Both the position numbers and the translations under genes were made by a program. DNA of 47,470 bases from an uncultured Algoriphagus sp. GTDB lineage: Bacteria; Bacteroidota; Bacteroidia; Cytophagales; Cyclobacteriaceae. Positions within the stretch are counted from its first letter, which is position 1. Each line of letters starts with the position of its first letter. The notes under the pieces are model-generated. The model made no database searches and was not told the origin of the DNA. It worked only from the letters and a program-made list of their open reading frames with translations. Below, one piece after another: positions 8,613 to 16,316 of the stretch. The stretch is taken from assembly GCA_903952135.1 (NCBI GenBank), contig CAJBER010000019.1:1-47470 (forward strand), written 5' to 3'.

Positions 8613-9185
8613 CTATTTTTTAAGGAATACTGCCATTTCTGCCACCCGCTTCCCAAGCCCCCTCCCCTTAACCAAAAATTGCTCCTCCACCTTTCCAGTT
8701 TGAAATGGAGCTTCCCCCGTGATCGCTGAAGCACCAAAGGCCGCTTCCGTCTCCGCTCCACCAAGTACCAGCATCCCATGAATCAGCATGGAATGCAACA
8801 AATTCAGCTGCACCAATTCCTCCCCAATCGACATCCCTCCACCCGTCACAAAGGCTGCTCCTAACTTATTTTTTAGCGGACGCCCTTCAAAAGGCCAAGC
8901 ATTGATAAATCCCTGCACGGCTGGGGCCACGTTGGCATTGTAGACCGGCGAGCCTACCATAATCGCATCGGCTTCGAGCAGCTCTTTAGTGCTCACCTGA
9001 TCGATGGAAAGCATTAGCACCCGAACACCTGCTACCGATTTTGCCCCCTCCTCCACAGCTTGTGCCATGGCTTTGGTGTTTCCCGATTGGCTGTAGTACG
9101 CAATCAATACCGTAGGTTGCCCTTGCCCATATCCAAAGAAAGAAAGGAGAAAAAACAGGGGAAGAAGCAGGAAAAAGCGATGCAT
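8613..9185 (-). CDS. Flavodoxin-like protein with an N-terminal signal peptide
   Basis: I take ATG 9185 as the start, giving 190 residues. The open frame extends upstream to 9281 but would then cross the terminator hairpin at 9214-9248. Residues 1-22 are a clear Sec signal (MHRFF, then a run of Leu/Phe, ending GYGQG). The rest is a short-chain flavodoxin: VLIAYYSQSGNTKAM has the FMN-phosphate loop SQSGNT at 32-37, and further parts are AIMVGSPVYNANVAPAVQGF (second FMN loop) and AAFVTGGG. It belongs with the NAD(P)H:quinone oxidoreductase/WrbA-like flavodoxins. These are normally cytoplasmic, so an exported one is unusual; the substrate is unknown. It is transcribed in the same direction as the M14 pair upstream but separated from it by a terminator. 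Confidence 0.82.
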   Translation of the reverse strand: MHRFFLLLPLFFLLSFFGYGQGQPTVLIAYYSQSGNTKAMAQAVEEGAKSVAGVRVLMLSIDQVSTKELLEADAIMVGSPVYNANVAPAVQGFINAWPFEGRPLKNKLGAAFVTGGGMSIGEELVQLNLLHSMLIHGMLVLGGAETEAAFGASAITGEAPFQTGKVEEQFLVKGRGLGKRVAEMAVFLKK

Positions 9186-9213
9186 TCTTGGGGAAATATT
9201 CATTCCCGAAAAT

Positions 9214-9248
9214 AAAAAAAATCCCCATCTCCGTGAAGAAATGGGGAT
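9214..9248 (-). terminator. Intrinsic terminator of the M14 operon
   Basis: ATCCCCAT (9221-9228) and ATGGGGAT (9241-9248) form an 8-bp stem. Read on the minus strand it is followed by a T tract (complement of 9214-9220). It separates the M14 genes from the flavodoxin-like gene. Confidence 0.8.
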
Positions 9249-9268
9249 CTGAATCTGAAAAGTGAGGC

Positions 9269-11014
9269 TTATTTTTTCCAACTAGCCTTTCCGCCCTTGG
9301 CAGAATCTACAGTGACACTGTAAGCAGATCCTGAAGAAACAATCCATCTTACTTGTACAGCTCCCATTCCAGGAATATTGGCTACCGCCATTTTTTCAGG
9401 GGAATTGGTCTGCTCTTTGTACTTTTTCATGTCTGCATCTTCCACTACAAATCCTGCCACCACCTTAGCTCCAGAAATCGTTACGTAGTCTGGACGCTCG
9501 ATGCGGTACTTCAAGTCTTGGCTAGCGTGAGTTGGCATCATGCGCTCGTTGAAAATCGTGGCAGTTACGGCCTTCAAGCCGCCGCCTAAATCCTCCTCTT
9601 TCACGTCAGTGATGGAAAGCTTTGGCGTATGGTAGGCATGGTAAATGGTAAAGGCTGCATTGCGATGCGCATCTTGCTCCAATAGAAATCCTGGATGCGC
9701 TCGTCCAAAGGTCTTTTTGAAGCCCCCGATCTCAACAGTTCCAAATTGCGGATGCTTGTATTCTTTGTAGTTGACAAAGGCATCACCAAATGTCAATAGC
9801 TCATCCACTTTGAGTTGCTCCTCTTGGTTGCCTCGTCCTGCCTCTTTATTGAAGTACAGGTAAGACACCATGAGTTCGTTGGTGTAGGTAAAGATTCCAC
9901 GATTGCCATAAAACCAATCCAGCTCCCCGCCAAATACAGAGTACAGATCCTTGTAAACCGTCAAGTAACGGTAGCCTGGAATCATTTCTTCTCCCTTTTT
10001 GCCTATCGCATCGTAGATTCGGATATCCTCTCGATTGTAGGTATTGAGATCTTCTTCAGCACCTGGTCCACGAAGGATCATTCCCCCAGAATTGTGGAAA
10101 CTCTGGGCTCCTGCAATGTTGGAGTGCTTCCAAACAAACTCCATCACCGCACGATTTTCAGGGAGGGTAAATGGATAGCGCATGGCACCTCGCTGAATGT
10201 AATCCGGCTGCCAGTTCCAACCCCAATCCCGGTTGGGATCGTAATAGCCGATACCATCTTCGTTAACTTCACCATCGCCATCGTTGTCGACACCTTCTTG
10301 ACCGAGCATTTCGTACTCTCCTACCTGGTCAGGACCTACTTGCATCAATCTTCTAGGATCAAGTGGATCTTTGATAAATCTACCCGTTGGAGACTTGCGA
10401 ATCATCATGGTGATGTGACCATCGCCATCTAGGTCATCCATTCTATCCTCGCCATTTTTGCCATCTCCATCGTTATCTAGCACGAGCATACCGGAACGAG
10501 GGGAACTCGCCGTATTGGGTTCCTTGAAGAAGTTATTTCGAGCATCTGGGTTGATAGTCGGGGTGATGTAAAAGGTCTTGTCTTTTAGGAGTTGCTTCAC
10601 AAATTCATTGTCCCCATGCATCTCGGTCAGGTACCAAGCCACATAGAGGGAGAATTCACCCCCCTGTACCTCGTTGGAGTGGATGTTACCATCGATCCAC
10701 ATGGCCGGCTTGTCGGTATCCTTGCCTGTAGCGAAGTCGGTGATGGTCAAGGTCAAGATATCTCTACCTTCCACCGACTTGCCGATGGATTCGATTTTGG
10801 CAAGTTTGGGATGTGCTACTGCGATTTTTTTCATCAAATCCCAAAGCCCTTCTGCGCTGTAATAGCGGTTCCAAGCAATCTCCACCTTGGGCTGGTGCGG
10901 CGTGCCGATGGCCCGAAAGTAATTTTCTTGTTGTGCACTTACTTCAATGGAACTTAGCGATAAAGCTCCCAAAGCCAAGGCAGTTAGCGTATGTTTGATA
11001 GTGTTGATCTTCAT
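9269..11014 (-). CDS. M14-family zinc carboxypeptidase with DxDxDG calcium-type loops
   Basis: This 581-residue exported protein has a signal peptide ending near residue 28 (EVSAQQ). The M14 catalytic domain shows all expected residues: zinc ligands His112 and Glu115 in GNIHSNEVQG, third ligand His307 in SFHNSGG, and catalytic Glu380 in YTNELMVSY. The part between ligands two and three is enlarged and holds calcium-type loops (LDNDGDGKNGED at 179, LDGDGH at 195, VDNDGDGEVNEDG at 242), as in dockerin/thrombospondin-3-like motifs. The C-terminal 150 residues look like a beta domain. It should hydrolyse C-terminal residues of peptides, or cell-wall peptides, outside the cytoplasm. It is the second gene of a pair; the stop of the upstream paralogue is 3 bp before this start. 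Confidence 0.9.
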   Translation of the reverse strand: MKINTIKHTLTALALGALSLSSIEVSAQQENYFRAIGTPHQPKVEIAWNRYYSAEGLWDLMKKIAVAHPKLAKIESIGKSVEGRDILTLTITDFATGKDTDKPAMWIDGNIHSNEVQGGEFSLYVAWYLTEMHGDNEFVKQLLKDKTFYITPTINPDARNNFFKEPNTASSPRSGMLVLDNDGDGKNGEDRMDDLDGDGHITMMIRKSPTGRFIKDPLDPRRLMQVGPDQVGEYEMLGQEGVDNDGDGEVNEDGIGYYDPNRDWGWNWQPDYIQRGAMRYPFTLPENRAVMEFVWKHSNIAGAQSFHNSGGMILRGPGAEEDLNTYNREDIRIYDAIGKKGEEMIPGYRYLTVYKDLYSVFGGELDWFYGNRGIFTYTNELMVSYLYFNKEAGRGNQEEQLKVDELLTFGDAFVNYKEYKHPQFGTVEIGGFKKTFGRAHPGFLLEQDAHRNAAFTIYHAYHTPKLSITDVKEEDLGGGLKAVTATIFNERMMPTHASQDLKYRIERPDYVTISGAKVVAGFVVEDADMKKYKEQTNSPEKMAVANIPGMGAVQVRWIVSSGSAYSVTVDSAKGGKASWKK

Positions 11015-11017
11015 GGC

Positions 11018-12604
11018 TTAAAATTTTACAGTTTGGGAAACAAAACCTGCATGCGGAGCCCCTGCTTTCAGTTGCACCGGACCCTTGCTTCGCACAATCC
11101 AGCTAAAGCTTGTCTTTTCAAATGCTCCCAACGAATCAACTAGCTTCACCTTATCTCCTGAAACAAGCTGGTCTGCGGCCACATCAATATCTACCCGAAG
11201 CTTACGCAACCAACGAGAGCGAGTGCCCATCTCTGAATGGGTAGCAAGCGGAGAATTATTAAATAAATCCACCGTCACACGCGTCAATCCATTTCCAATT
11301 GCCTCTGTTTTGAGGTTGTGGAATTCCAGTTTGGGTTGCATTCCAGCCAGCTTCAAGATAAAATCAGTATGCTGCTTCGCAATTTCTCCTACTTTTTCAA
11401 AGGGAGGATTGATCAATAGAAATGGCTTGACACCCCCAACTTCTACTTGTTGGTTGGGAAAATCAGGATGTTTTACTGCAGTCCAGGGCACAAAAGTATC
11501 CTGCTTCAAGGAATCAGACCAAGCCAAGAAATTGGCTTCGGCGTTGGTTTTACCCTTGTATTCAGGGTTCCAGTAGGCTGGCGTAGAAAAGCTGTAGCGC
11601 GCAAAGTGGAAATAGGCCCATTGGAAAAAATCCCCATCTGTACCTTGGTTGGTTTGTTGAAAGGCTTTGGCAGGAACCGTTTTGGTGTAGAGTTCAGACA
11701 CCATAGCATTGGTAGCCTGATCTTTTTCCAAAATAGAAGTTACTACGCGCTTGCGCGCATCTCCTGCCGAATACTTCAGCGGGGCACTCAAGTTATTGGC
11801 TGGTGAAAAGGTCACAAAGGCAAAAATATTCCACTGCTCAAAGAGGTAGTCCAATAGGGCTCTACTCTCGAGTTGAGACACTGCAATATCTCCTGCTAGT
11901 GGTTCAAATACGGGAAATTTATAGGTCAAAGATTTATTAAAGGCAATGCCCTCGGTGAGGTCTTCTGCAAACTTGCCGTCCTTGTCGCTGTCTATACTTT
12001 CCTTAAAGACCCTGTATTTTCCAGCTTCTCCTTTGGCTCGGTCTGCTTTTACCAAGACGCGGGCATCTTCTTTGGAAGTCGTCCAGTCCCCCATAGGGTC
12101 TGCGACGCGCATCCAGGTAATCATCCCATCTCCATTCAAGTCGCTGTAGCCATTGTCTCCAGCTACCCCATCACGGTCGTGGTCGATGGCTACGGCATTG
12201 CCTCGACGCTCGTACTTCAAGGCATCGTGGTACTGTGCATAGGCATCTGGAGAAAGGTTGGGAAATACATAAAAGGTAGTGGCTTCAAGCGCCTTGGCGT
12301 TTTCTCCAACCAGCTTTTCGGCAAACTGCAGGGCCAATTCCACGCTGAGGACATGGTATCCTTCTACCCCACCCACTACTGCAATCGCAGGCTTTTGGTC
12401 TTTGGCTCCGGTACCGATCTTCAGGGCATAAATTTCCTTGCCTCCAGCAGTCTTGGTAAGCGTCTTTAACTCTACTGCTGGATTAGCGCTGAGTTTTTGG
12501 ATGCGTTGAGCGGTCTGACTGAGTGTGGGGTAGTCGCTTTGGGCAAAAGCATTGCCACAAATCGTTGTCGCCAGCAACAGTCCAAAAAAGAGGTGTTTTC
12601 TCAT
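11018..12604 (-). CDS. M14-fold paralogue with replaced zinc and catalytic residues (probable pseudoenzyme)
   Basis: This 528-residue exported protein (signal peptide ending FAQS at about residue 23) aligns along its length with the active M14 enzyme encoded just downstream. Shared landmarks include KPAxxxxG, the FYxxPxxxPDA segment, DRDG/LNGDG loops and the C-terminal WIV segment. The active-site residues differ: HSNE becomes EGYH (Glu81, His84, an inverted HxxE), the third zinc ligand in SFHNSGG becomes Ser267 in TFSPANN, and the catalytic Glu of YTNEL becomes Ser in YSFST (around 338-340). It may bind peptides without cutting them, act as a partner or regulator of the neighbouring enzyme, or use a different metal site; none of these is proven. 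The reading frame is intact with no sign of decay. It is the first gene of the pair. Confidence 0.85.
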   Translation of the reverse strand: MRKHLFFGLLLATTICGNAFAQSDYPTLSQTAQRIQKLSANPAVELKTLTKTAGGKEIYALKIGTGAKDQKPAIAVVGGVEGYHVLSVELALQFAEKLVGENAKALEATTFYVFPNLSPDAYAQYHDALKYERRGNAVAIDHDRDGVAGDNGYSDLNGDGMITWMRVADPMGDWTTSKEDARVLVKADRAKGEAGKYRVFKESIDSDKDGKFAEDLTEGIAFNKSLTYKFPVFEPLAGDIAVSQLESRALLDYLFEQWNIFAFVTFSPANNLSAPLKYSAGDARKRVVTSILEKDQATNAMVSELYTKTVPAKAFQQTNQGTDGDFFQWAYFHFARYSFSTPAYWNPEYKGKTNAEANFLAWSDSLKQDTFVPWTAVKHPDFPNQQVEVGGVKPFLLINPPFEKVGEIAKQHTDFILKLAGMQPKLEFHNLKTEAIGNGLTRVTVDLFNNSPLATHSEMGTRSRWLRKLRVDIDVAADQLVSGDKVKLVDSLGAFEKTSFSWIVRSKGPVQLKAGAPHAGFVSQTVKF

Positions 12605-12802
12605 ATTGGGTCGTGTTTTTGGAAATATTCAAAGAGTAAATGAAGGGAAAGTTTAGGAAAAAAATGGGAATTTGAGTGGAGAGTTTTTCTGATTCTCTAA
12701 AATAGAGGTGGAAGGAAGGGGTAGAGGATGAATGGTGAAGGAGAGAACGGAACTTGCTCCTTTCACAAAAAATGACGTATTTCAAGGATTATTCTTGTTG
12801 CC

Positions 12803-13630
12803 ATGTATCAAAAACTTGCCCTAGCCATTGCGTTTTCTCCACGAATGGAGGCTTTGATTGCCGAAGCTCGAAAATTGATTCGAATTTTTGACGGTGAGCT
12901 CGTTTTGATTCATGTGGGCACCAAAACTCCGGAATTGGAAGCGCAATTGGCAGAAGTGCTTTCTCGACATTGTGGAGATCTCCACCGCATCAAAACCATC
13001 TGGAAGGAAGGCAAGCCTACGAAAACCATCCTAAAAACCTGCGAGGAAGAAGGGGTGGATCTTTTGGTCCTAGGAGCCTTGAAAAAAGAAGGGTTGCTCA
13101 CGTATTACTTAGGGTCTGTAGCGCGAAAAGTGATTCGAAAAGCCACTTGTTCAGTACTCACGCTGATTGATCCCAAAATTGAAACCACTCATTTTTCAAA
13201 GGTGGTCATCAATGGGACTGAATTGGAAATTACGCCACGCGTGATTGCTAGGGGGCTAAAATTCTGTCAAGCCGAACAATCCAGCCAAGTGCATATTTTG
13301 AATGAAATCAAATTGTATGGGTTTCAGATGGCTACTGCAGGGGAAGGAACGGAAACAGAAGTGGCCAATACCCGACGCAAATTGGTTCAGGATGAAATCC
13401 AATATGTTCAGGATATCTTGGATAAGCTGGACCAATCAGGCTTGAAAATCAACATCAAGGTAACTGCAGGCAAATGGGCCGTAGAATTGGTGCGTTACTG
13501 CGAATCCATTGAAGCGGACTTATTGATTATGGGCGACGAGCAAGGTCTTACCTTTATTGATCGCCTTTTTCCACATGATTTGGAGGGGATTTTAGAGGAA
13601 CTTCCGTGCAACTTGTTAATTGTGAAGTAG
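12803..13630 (+). CDS. Tandem-domain universal stress protein (UspA family)
   Basis: This 275-residue cytoplasmic protein contains two UspA folds. The first covers about 1-145 (KLALAIAFSP..., ending SVARKVIRKATCSVLTLI) and the second about 150-275 (VVINGTELEITPRV..., ending LEELPCNLLIVK). The glycine-rich ATP loop of the classical type (GxxG-x9-G(S/T)) is only partly present: LGALKKEGLLTYYLGS in domain one and MGDEQG in domain two. Whether it binds ATP is uncertain. It ends 3 bp before the start of the antiporter gene, so the two are surely cotranscribed. A regulatory or sensing role for that transporter is a reasonable inference, since Usp domains are often fused to or paired with CPA2 antiporters. 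Confidence 0.9.
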   Translation: MYQKLALAIAFSPRMEALIAEARKLIRIFDGELVLIHVGTKTPELEAQLAEVLSRHCGDLHRIKTIWKEGKPTKTILKTCEEEGVDLLVLGALKKEGLLTYYLGSVARKVIRKATCSVLTLIDPKIETTHFSKVVINGTELEITPRVIARGLKFCQAEQSSQVHILNEIKLYGFQMATAGEGTETEVANTRRKLVQDEIQYVQDILDKLDQSGLKINIKVTAGKWAVELVRYCESIEADLLIMGDEQGLTFIDRLFPHDLEGILEELPCNLLIVK

Positions 13631-13633
13631 GTT

Positions 13634-14878
13634 ATGGAAAGTTTAGCACATCAGGATGTAATCAACTTACTGCTTAAGCTAGCAACCATGTTGCTGTTGG
13701 CTCGCATTTTTGCAGAGGTAGCACAAAAACTAAAGCAGCCTGCGGTAGTCGGAGAGATATTAGCAGGAATCATCCTAGGGCCAACCGTGCTTGGCATGAT
13801 TGGCCCAGAGTTTTTCGAGTTTTTATTTAAAAGCAGCCCTTCCGCTAATCTTGCTTTGGATGGAATTGTCCAAATGGCAGTCATCCTACTTTTATTTATT
13901 GCAGGTCTAGAAGTGGAACTCCACCTCGTTTGGTCTCAAGGGAAATCAGCCGTCAGCATCAGCATTTTAGGCTTAGTGGTTCCCTTTATTTTTGGATTCA
14001 TAGCCCCTTATTATTTCCCAGATTTCTTTGGGATCTCAGAAGACAAAAAATTACTCTTTTCCTTATTCATGGGAACAGCCATGTCAATTACCGCCCTTCC
14101 AGTTGTCGTTCGGATCTTGATGGACATGAATTTGTTTAAAACCAAAATGGGTATGGTCATTGTCGCTGGTGCCATGGTCAATGATTTGATTGGTTGGTTG
14201 ATCTTTTCTGTGATCCTTTCTTTCATGGGGAAAGCAGGAAATTTCTCTTTGATCAATACGATCGGGATTACCCTCCTCTTTACCGTATTCATGCTCACCA
14301 TTGGAAAGGGATTGTTGAACAAGGTACTCCCTTGGACTAACAAGAAATTGGCTTGGCCAGGTGGCGTTCTTTCCTTGTCCATGGCTTTTTGTTTTTTGGC
14401 AGCGGCCTTTACCGAATGGCTAGGGATTCACGCCATCTTTGGAGCCTTCCTTTTTGGCGTAGCCCTTGGCGACTCAGATCACCTGTCTGAAAAGGCAAAA
14501 GAAATTATCCATCAGTTCATCAACAACATATTCGCTCCTTTATTCTTTGTTTCTATTGGTCTAAAGATCAACTTCTTTACCAACTTTGACCTCGGATTAG
14601 TTTTGATCATTCTTGTCATTTCCTTTGCCGGGAAAATTATTGGAAGCGGCTATGGAGCCCTCCGCTCAGGATATAGTCCCAAGGATGCCTTAGCAGTGGG
14701 TTTTGGAATGAATGCACGTGGGGCAATGGAAATTATCTTAGGCTTAATTGCCTTGGAAAATGGGCTCATCGATGAAAAATTATTCGTTGCCCTAGTGGTA
14801 ATGGCCCTTGTTACCTCGATGTCTGCAGCCCCATTAATGAAATGGGCACTCAAAAAGAAGCCAGAAGAATCCGATTGA
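13634..14878 (+). CDS. CPA2-type cation/proton antiporter
   Basis: This 414-residue integral membrane protein has about 12 hydrophobic segments spread over its length and matches the Na+/H+ exchanger (KefB/GerN/NapA-like) family. Typical parts are QPAVVGEILAGIILGP near residue 35, LLFIAGLEVEL at about 85-95, and FAPLFFVSIGLKI around 300. No C-terminal TrkA-N nucleotide-binding domain is present, so it is the short form. It should exchange Na+ or K+ for protons across the inner membrane. Gene order with the Usp gene, 3 bp apart, suggests that the stress protein replaces the missing regulatory domain (inference). No clear terminator follows. Confidence 0.92.
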   Translation: MESLAHQDVINLLLKLATMLLLARIFAEVAQKLKQPAVVGEILAGIILGPTVLGMIGPEFFEFLFKSSPSANLALDGIVQMAVILLLFIAGLEVELHLVWSQGKSAVSISILGLVVPFIFGFIAPYYFPDFFGISEDKKLLFSLFMGTAMSITALPVVVRILMDMNLFKTKMGMVIVAGAMVNDLIGWLIFSVILSFMGKAGNFSLINTIGITLLFTVFMLTIGKGLLNKVLPWTNKKLAWPGGVLSLSMAFCFLAAAFTEWLGIHAIFGAFLFGVALGDSDHLSEKAKEIIHQFINNIFAPLFFVSIGLKINFFTNFDLGLVLIILVISFAGKIIGSGYGALRSGYSPKDALAVGFGMNARGAMEIILGLIALENGLIDEKLFVALVVMALVTSMSAAPLMKWALKKKPEESD

Positions 14879-14927
14879 TCCTTACCTAAATCACTTTCGT
14901 CCACATTCCCCCTTGTTTTAAACTTAG

Positions 14928-14961
14928 TTTTAAAAAAAGTAAAACAAAGGGCCTATTTTTG
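14928..14961 (+). promoter_or_regulatory. Probable promoter of hemH
   Basis: TATTTTTG at 14954-14961 matches TAnnTTTG exactly. The upstream element is only a T-rich run (14928-14932, spacing 21). The start codon at 14989 gives a short leader. Confidence 0.5.
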
Positions 14962-14988
14962 GGCTTTTCTAGGGAAATACATCGCTTT

Positions 14989-16062
14989 ATGTCTACGAGT
15001 CAAGCAAAAATAGGAGTCTTATTGGTCAATTTGGGTACCCCTGACAGCACCAAAACAGGGGATGTGCGCAAGTACTTGCGGGAATTTTTGATGGATGGAC
15101 GCGTGATCGACTTTCCATTTATTCCGCGATGGATGCTGGTCAACCTGATTATTGCTCCCTTCCGTGCCCCGAAATCCGCTGGGGAATACCGGAAACTCTG
15201 GACCGATCGAGGTTCTCCCCTCCTTTTTCATACTCAGGACTTGAAGGACAAGCTAATTCAAAAGCTTGATCCCAAAAAATACCTTGTGGCCATGGCCATG
15301 CGCTACCAAAATCCCAGCATAAAAAAGGCCTTGAATGAGTTAAATAAGGCAAACGTTAAGAAAATTATTGTGCTCCCATTGTTCCCTCAATACGCCTCCG
15401 CTACCAACGGTTCCGTGATCGATCGAGTGATGGAAATAGCCCGTGGCTGGCAGATTATCCCTGAGATGACCTTTGTGAGTAATTACGTAGATCACCCCTT
15501 GTTTCTTGAGGCTTGGGCTGAACTCGGACGCGAGGCCATGCAAAAACACGAGTATGATCGATTTCTTTTTTCTTACCATGGCCTACCCGAACGGCAAATT
15601 CGCAAGGGAAGTGTGGATGGACACTGCAAGCTAGGCACCTGCTGCGCGGCCTATGGGCTCAAAAATCAGTTTTGCTACCGAGCGCAATGCTTCCAAACCA
15701 CCCGACTGGTGGCTGAGAAACTGGGTCTTCCCGAGGACAAAGTGATGACTTGCTTCCAATCTCGACTGGGAAAAGATCCTTGGATCAAACCCTATACGGA
15801 AGATACCATCAAGGAACTGGCCAAAGAAGGAGTAAAAAAAGTACTCGTTTTCTCCCCAGCTTTTGTGGCCGACTGCTTGGAAACTACCGTGGAGGTGGGC
15901 GAAGAATACAAAGAGCAGTTTGAGGAACTCGGCGGCGAGCATTGGGATCTCGTACCCAGCCTCAACTCCAGTGACACCTGGGTAAGGTGTGTGGAGGATT
16001 TGATTCTAACAAGAAGCGAGAGCCAAGAAGCAAGAAACAAGAGCCAAGAGCCAAGAAAATAG
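14989..16062 (+). CDS. hemH: Ferrochelatase with an internal cysteine cluster
   Basis: HemH inserts ferrous iron into protoporphyrin IX (or coproporphyrin III) in haem synthesis. I start at ATG 14989 (MSTSQAKIGVLLVNLGTP, 357 residues); ten upstream codons are open but overlap the probable promoter. Catalytic His197 lies in SYHGLPE and Glu298 in FVADCLETTVE. Between them is a cysteine set C213-x4-C218-C219-x9-C229-x4-C234, like the internal [2Fe-2S] site reported for some bacterial ferrochelatases. The last ~16 residues (RSESQEARNKSQEPRK) are translated from a degenerate 7-bp repeat array, and the stop codon itself lies in a repeat unit, so this tail is probably not conserved. No haem neighbours are present. 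Confidence 0.95.
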   Translation: MSTSQAKIGVLLVNLGTPDSTKTGDVRKYLREFLMDGRVIDFPFIPRWMLVNLIIAPFRAPKSAGEYRKLWTDRGSPLLFHTQDLKDKLIQKLDPKKYLVAMAMRYQNPSIKKALNELNKANVKKIIVLPLFPQYASATNGSVIDRVMEIARGWQIIPEMTFVSNYVDHPLFLEAWAELGREAMQKHEYDRFLFSYHGLPERQIRKGSVDGHCKLGTCCAAYGLKNQFCYRAQCFQTTRLVAEKLGLPEDKVMTCFQSRLGKDPWIKPYTEDTIKELAKEGVKKVLVFSPAFVADCLETTVEVGEEYKEQFEELGGEHWDLVPSLNSSDTWVRCVEDLILTRSESQEARNKSQEPRK

Positions 16063-16066
16063 ACTA
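16011..16066 (+). repeat. Degenerate 7-bp repeat array, eight units, overlapping the 3' end of hemH
   Basis: Consecutive heptamers in exact phase: AAGAAGC, GAGAGCC, AAGAAGC, AAGAAAC, AAGAGCC, AAGAGCC, AAGAAAA, TAGACTA. The hemH stop codon (16060-16062) is the start of the last unit. Because 7 is not a multiple of 3, the units are read in all three frames in the protein tail. Confidence 0.75.
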
Positions 16067-16157
16067 AAGTCTGCTGGGCTAAAAAGCCTGCTCCTGACCT
16101 AAAGTTAGTTTTCTCACTTCGAAATTCTTCAATCGACATTCAGCGTTCGATATGTAA

Positions 16158-16199
16158 AAGCAGCAAGTAGCTAGAAGCAAGTATCAAGAGGTAAGATAT
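16158..16199 (+). repeat. Degenerate 7-bp repeat array, six units
   Basis: AAGCAGC, AAGTAGC, TAGAAGC, AAGTATC, AAGAGGT, AAGATAT follow each other without gaps in the spacer between hemH and the MFS gene. They belong to the same family and strand as the array at 16011. Confidence 0.7.
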
Positions 16200-16241
16200 C
16201 CTGCTCCTTTGCTAGGATTTTTATGACGGCAGGACCTAGTC

Positions 16242-16304
16242 TAATCTCTTGCTTCTTGTATCTTGTCTCTAGTATCTCGTATTTCGTATCTCGTACCTCG
16301 TACT
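16242..16304 (-). repeat. Degenerate 7-bp repeat array, nine units, inverted
   Basis: On the plus strand the units read TAATCTC, TTGCTTC, TTGTATC, TTGTCTC, TAGTATC, TCGTATT, TCGTATC, TCGTACC, TCGTACT. These are the reverse complement of the AAGATAC-type heptamers at 6774, 16011 and 16158. The array ends 12 bp before the preferred start of the MFS gene. Confidence 0.75.
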
Positions 16305-16316
16305 TCCCGATCTCCC

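Noticed and set aside
9186-9281. Upstream extension of the flavodoxin-like protein
   Set aside because: It includes the M14 terminator hairpin and its T tract; the signal peptide begins at 9185.
9815-10432. A 205-codon open frame on the plus strand
   Set aside because: It lies wholly inside the M14 carboxypeptidase gene on the opposite strand, has no recognisable domain, and its residues mirror the antisense of conserved M14 sequence.
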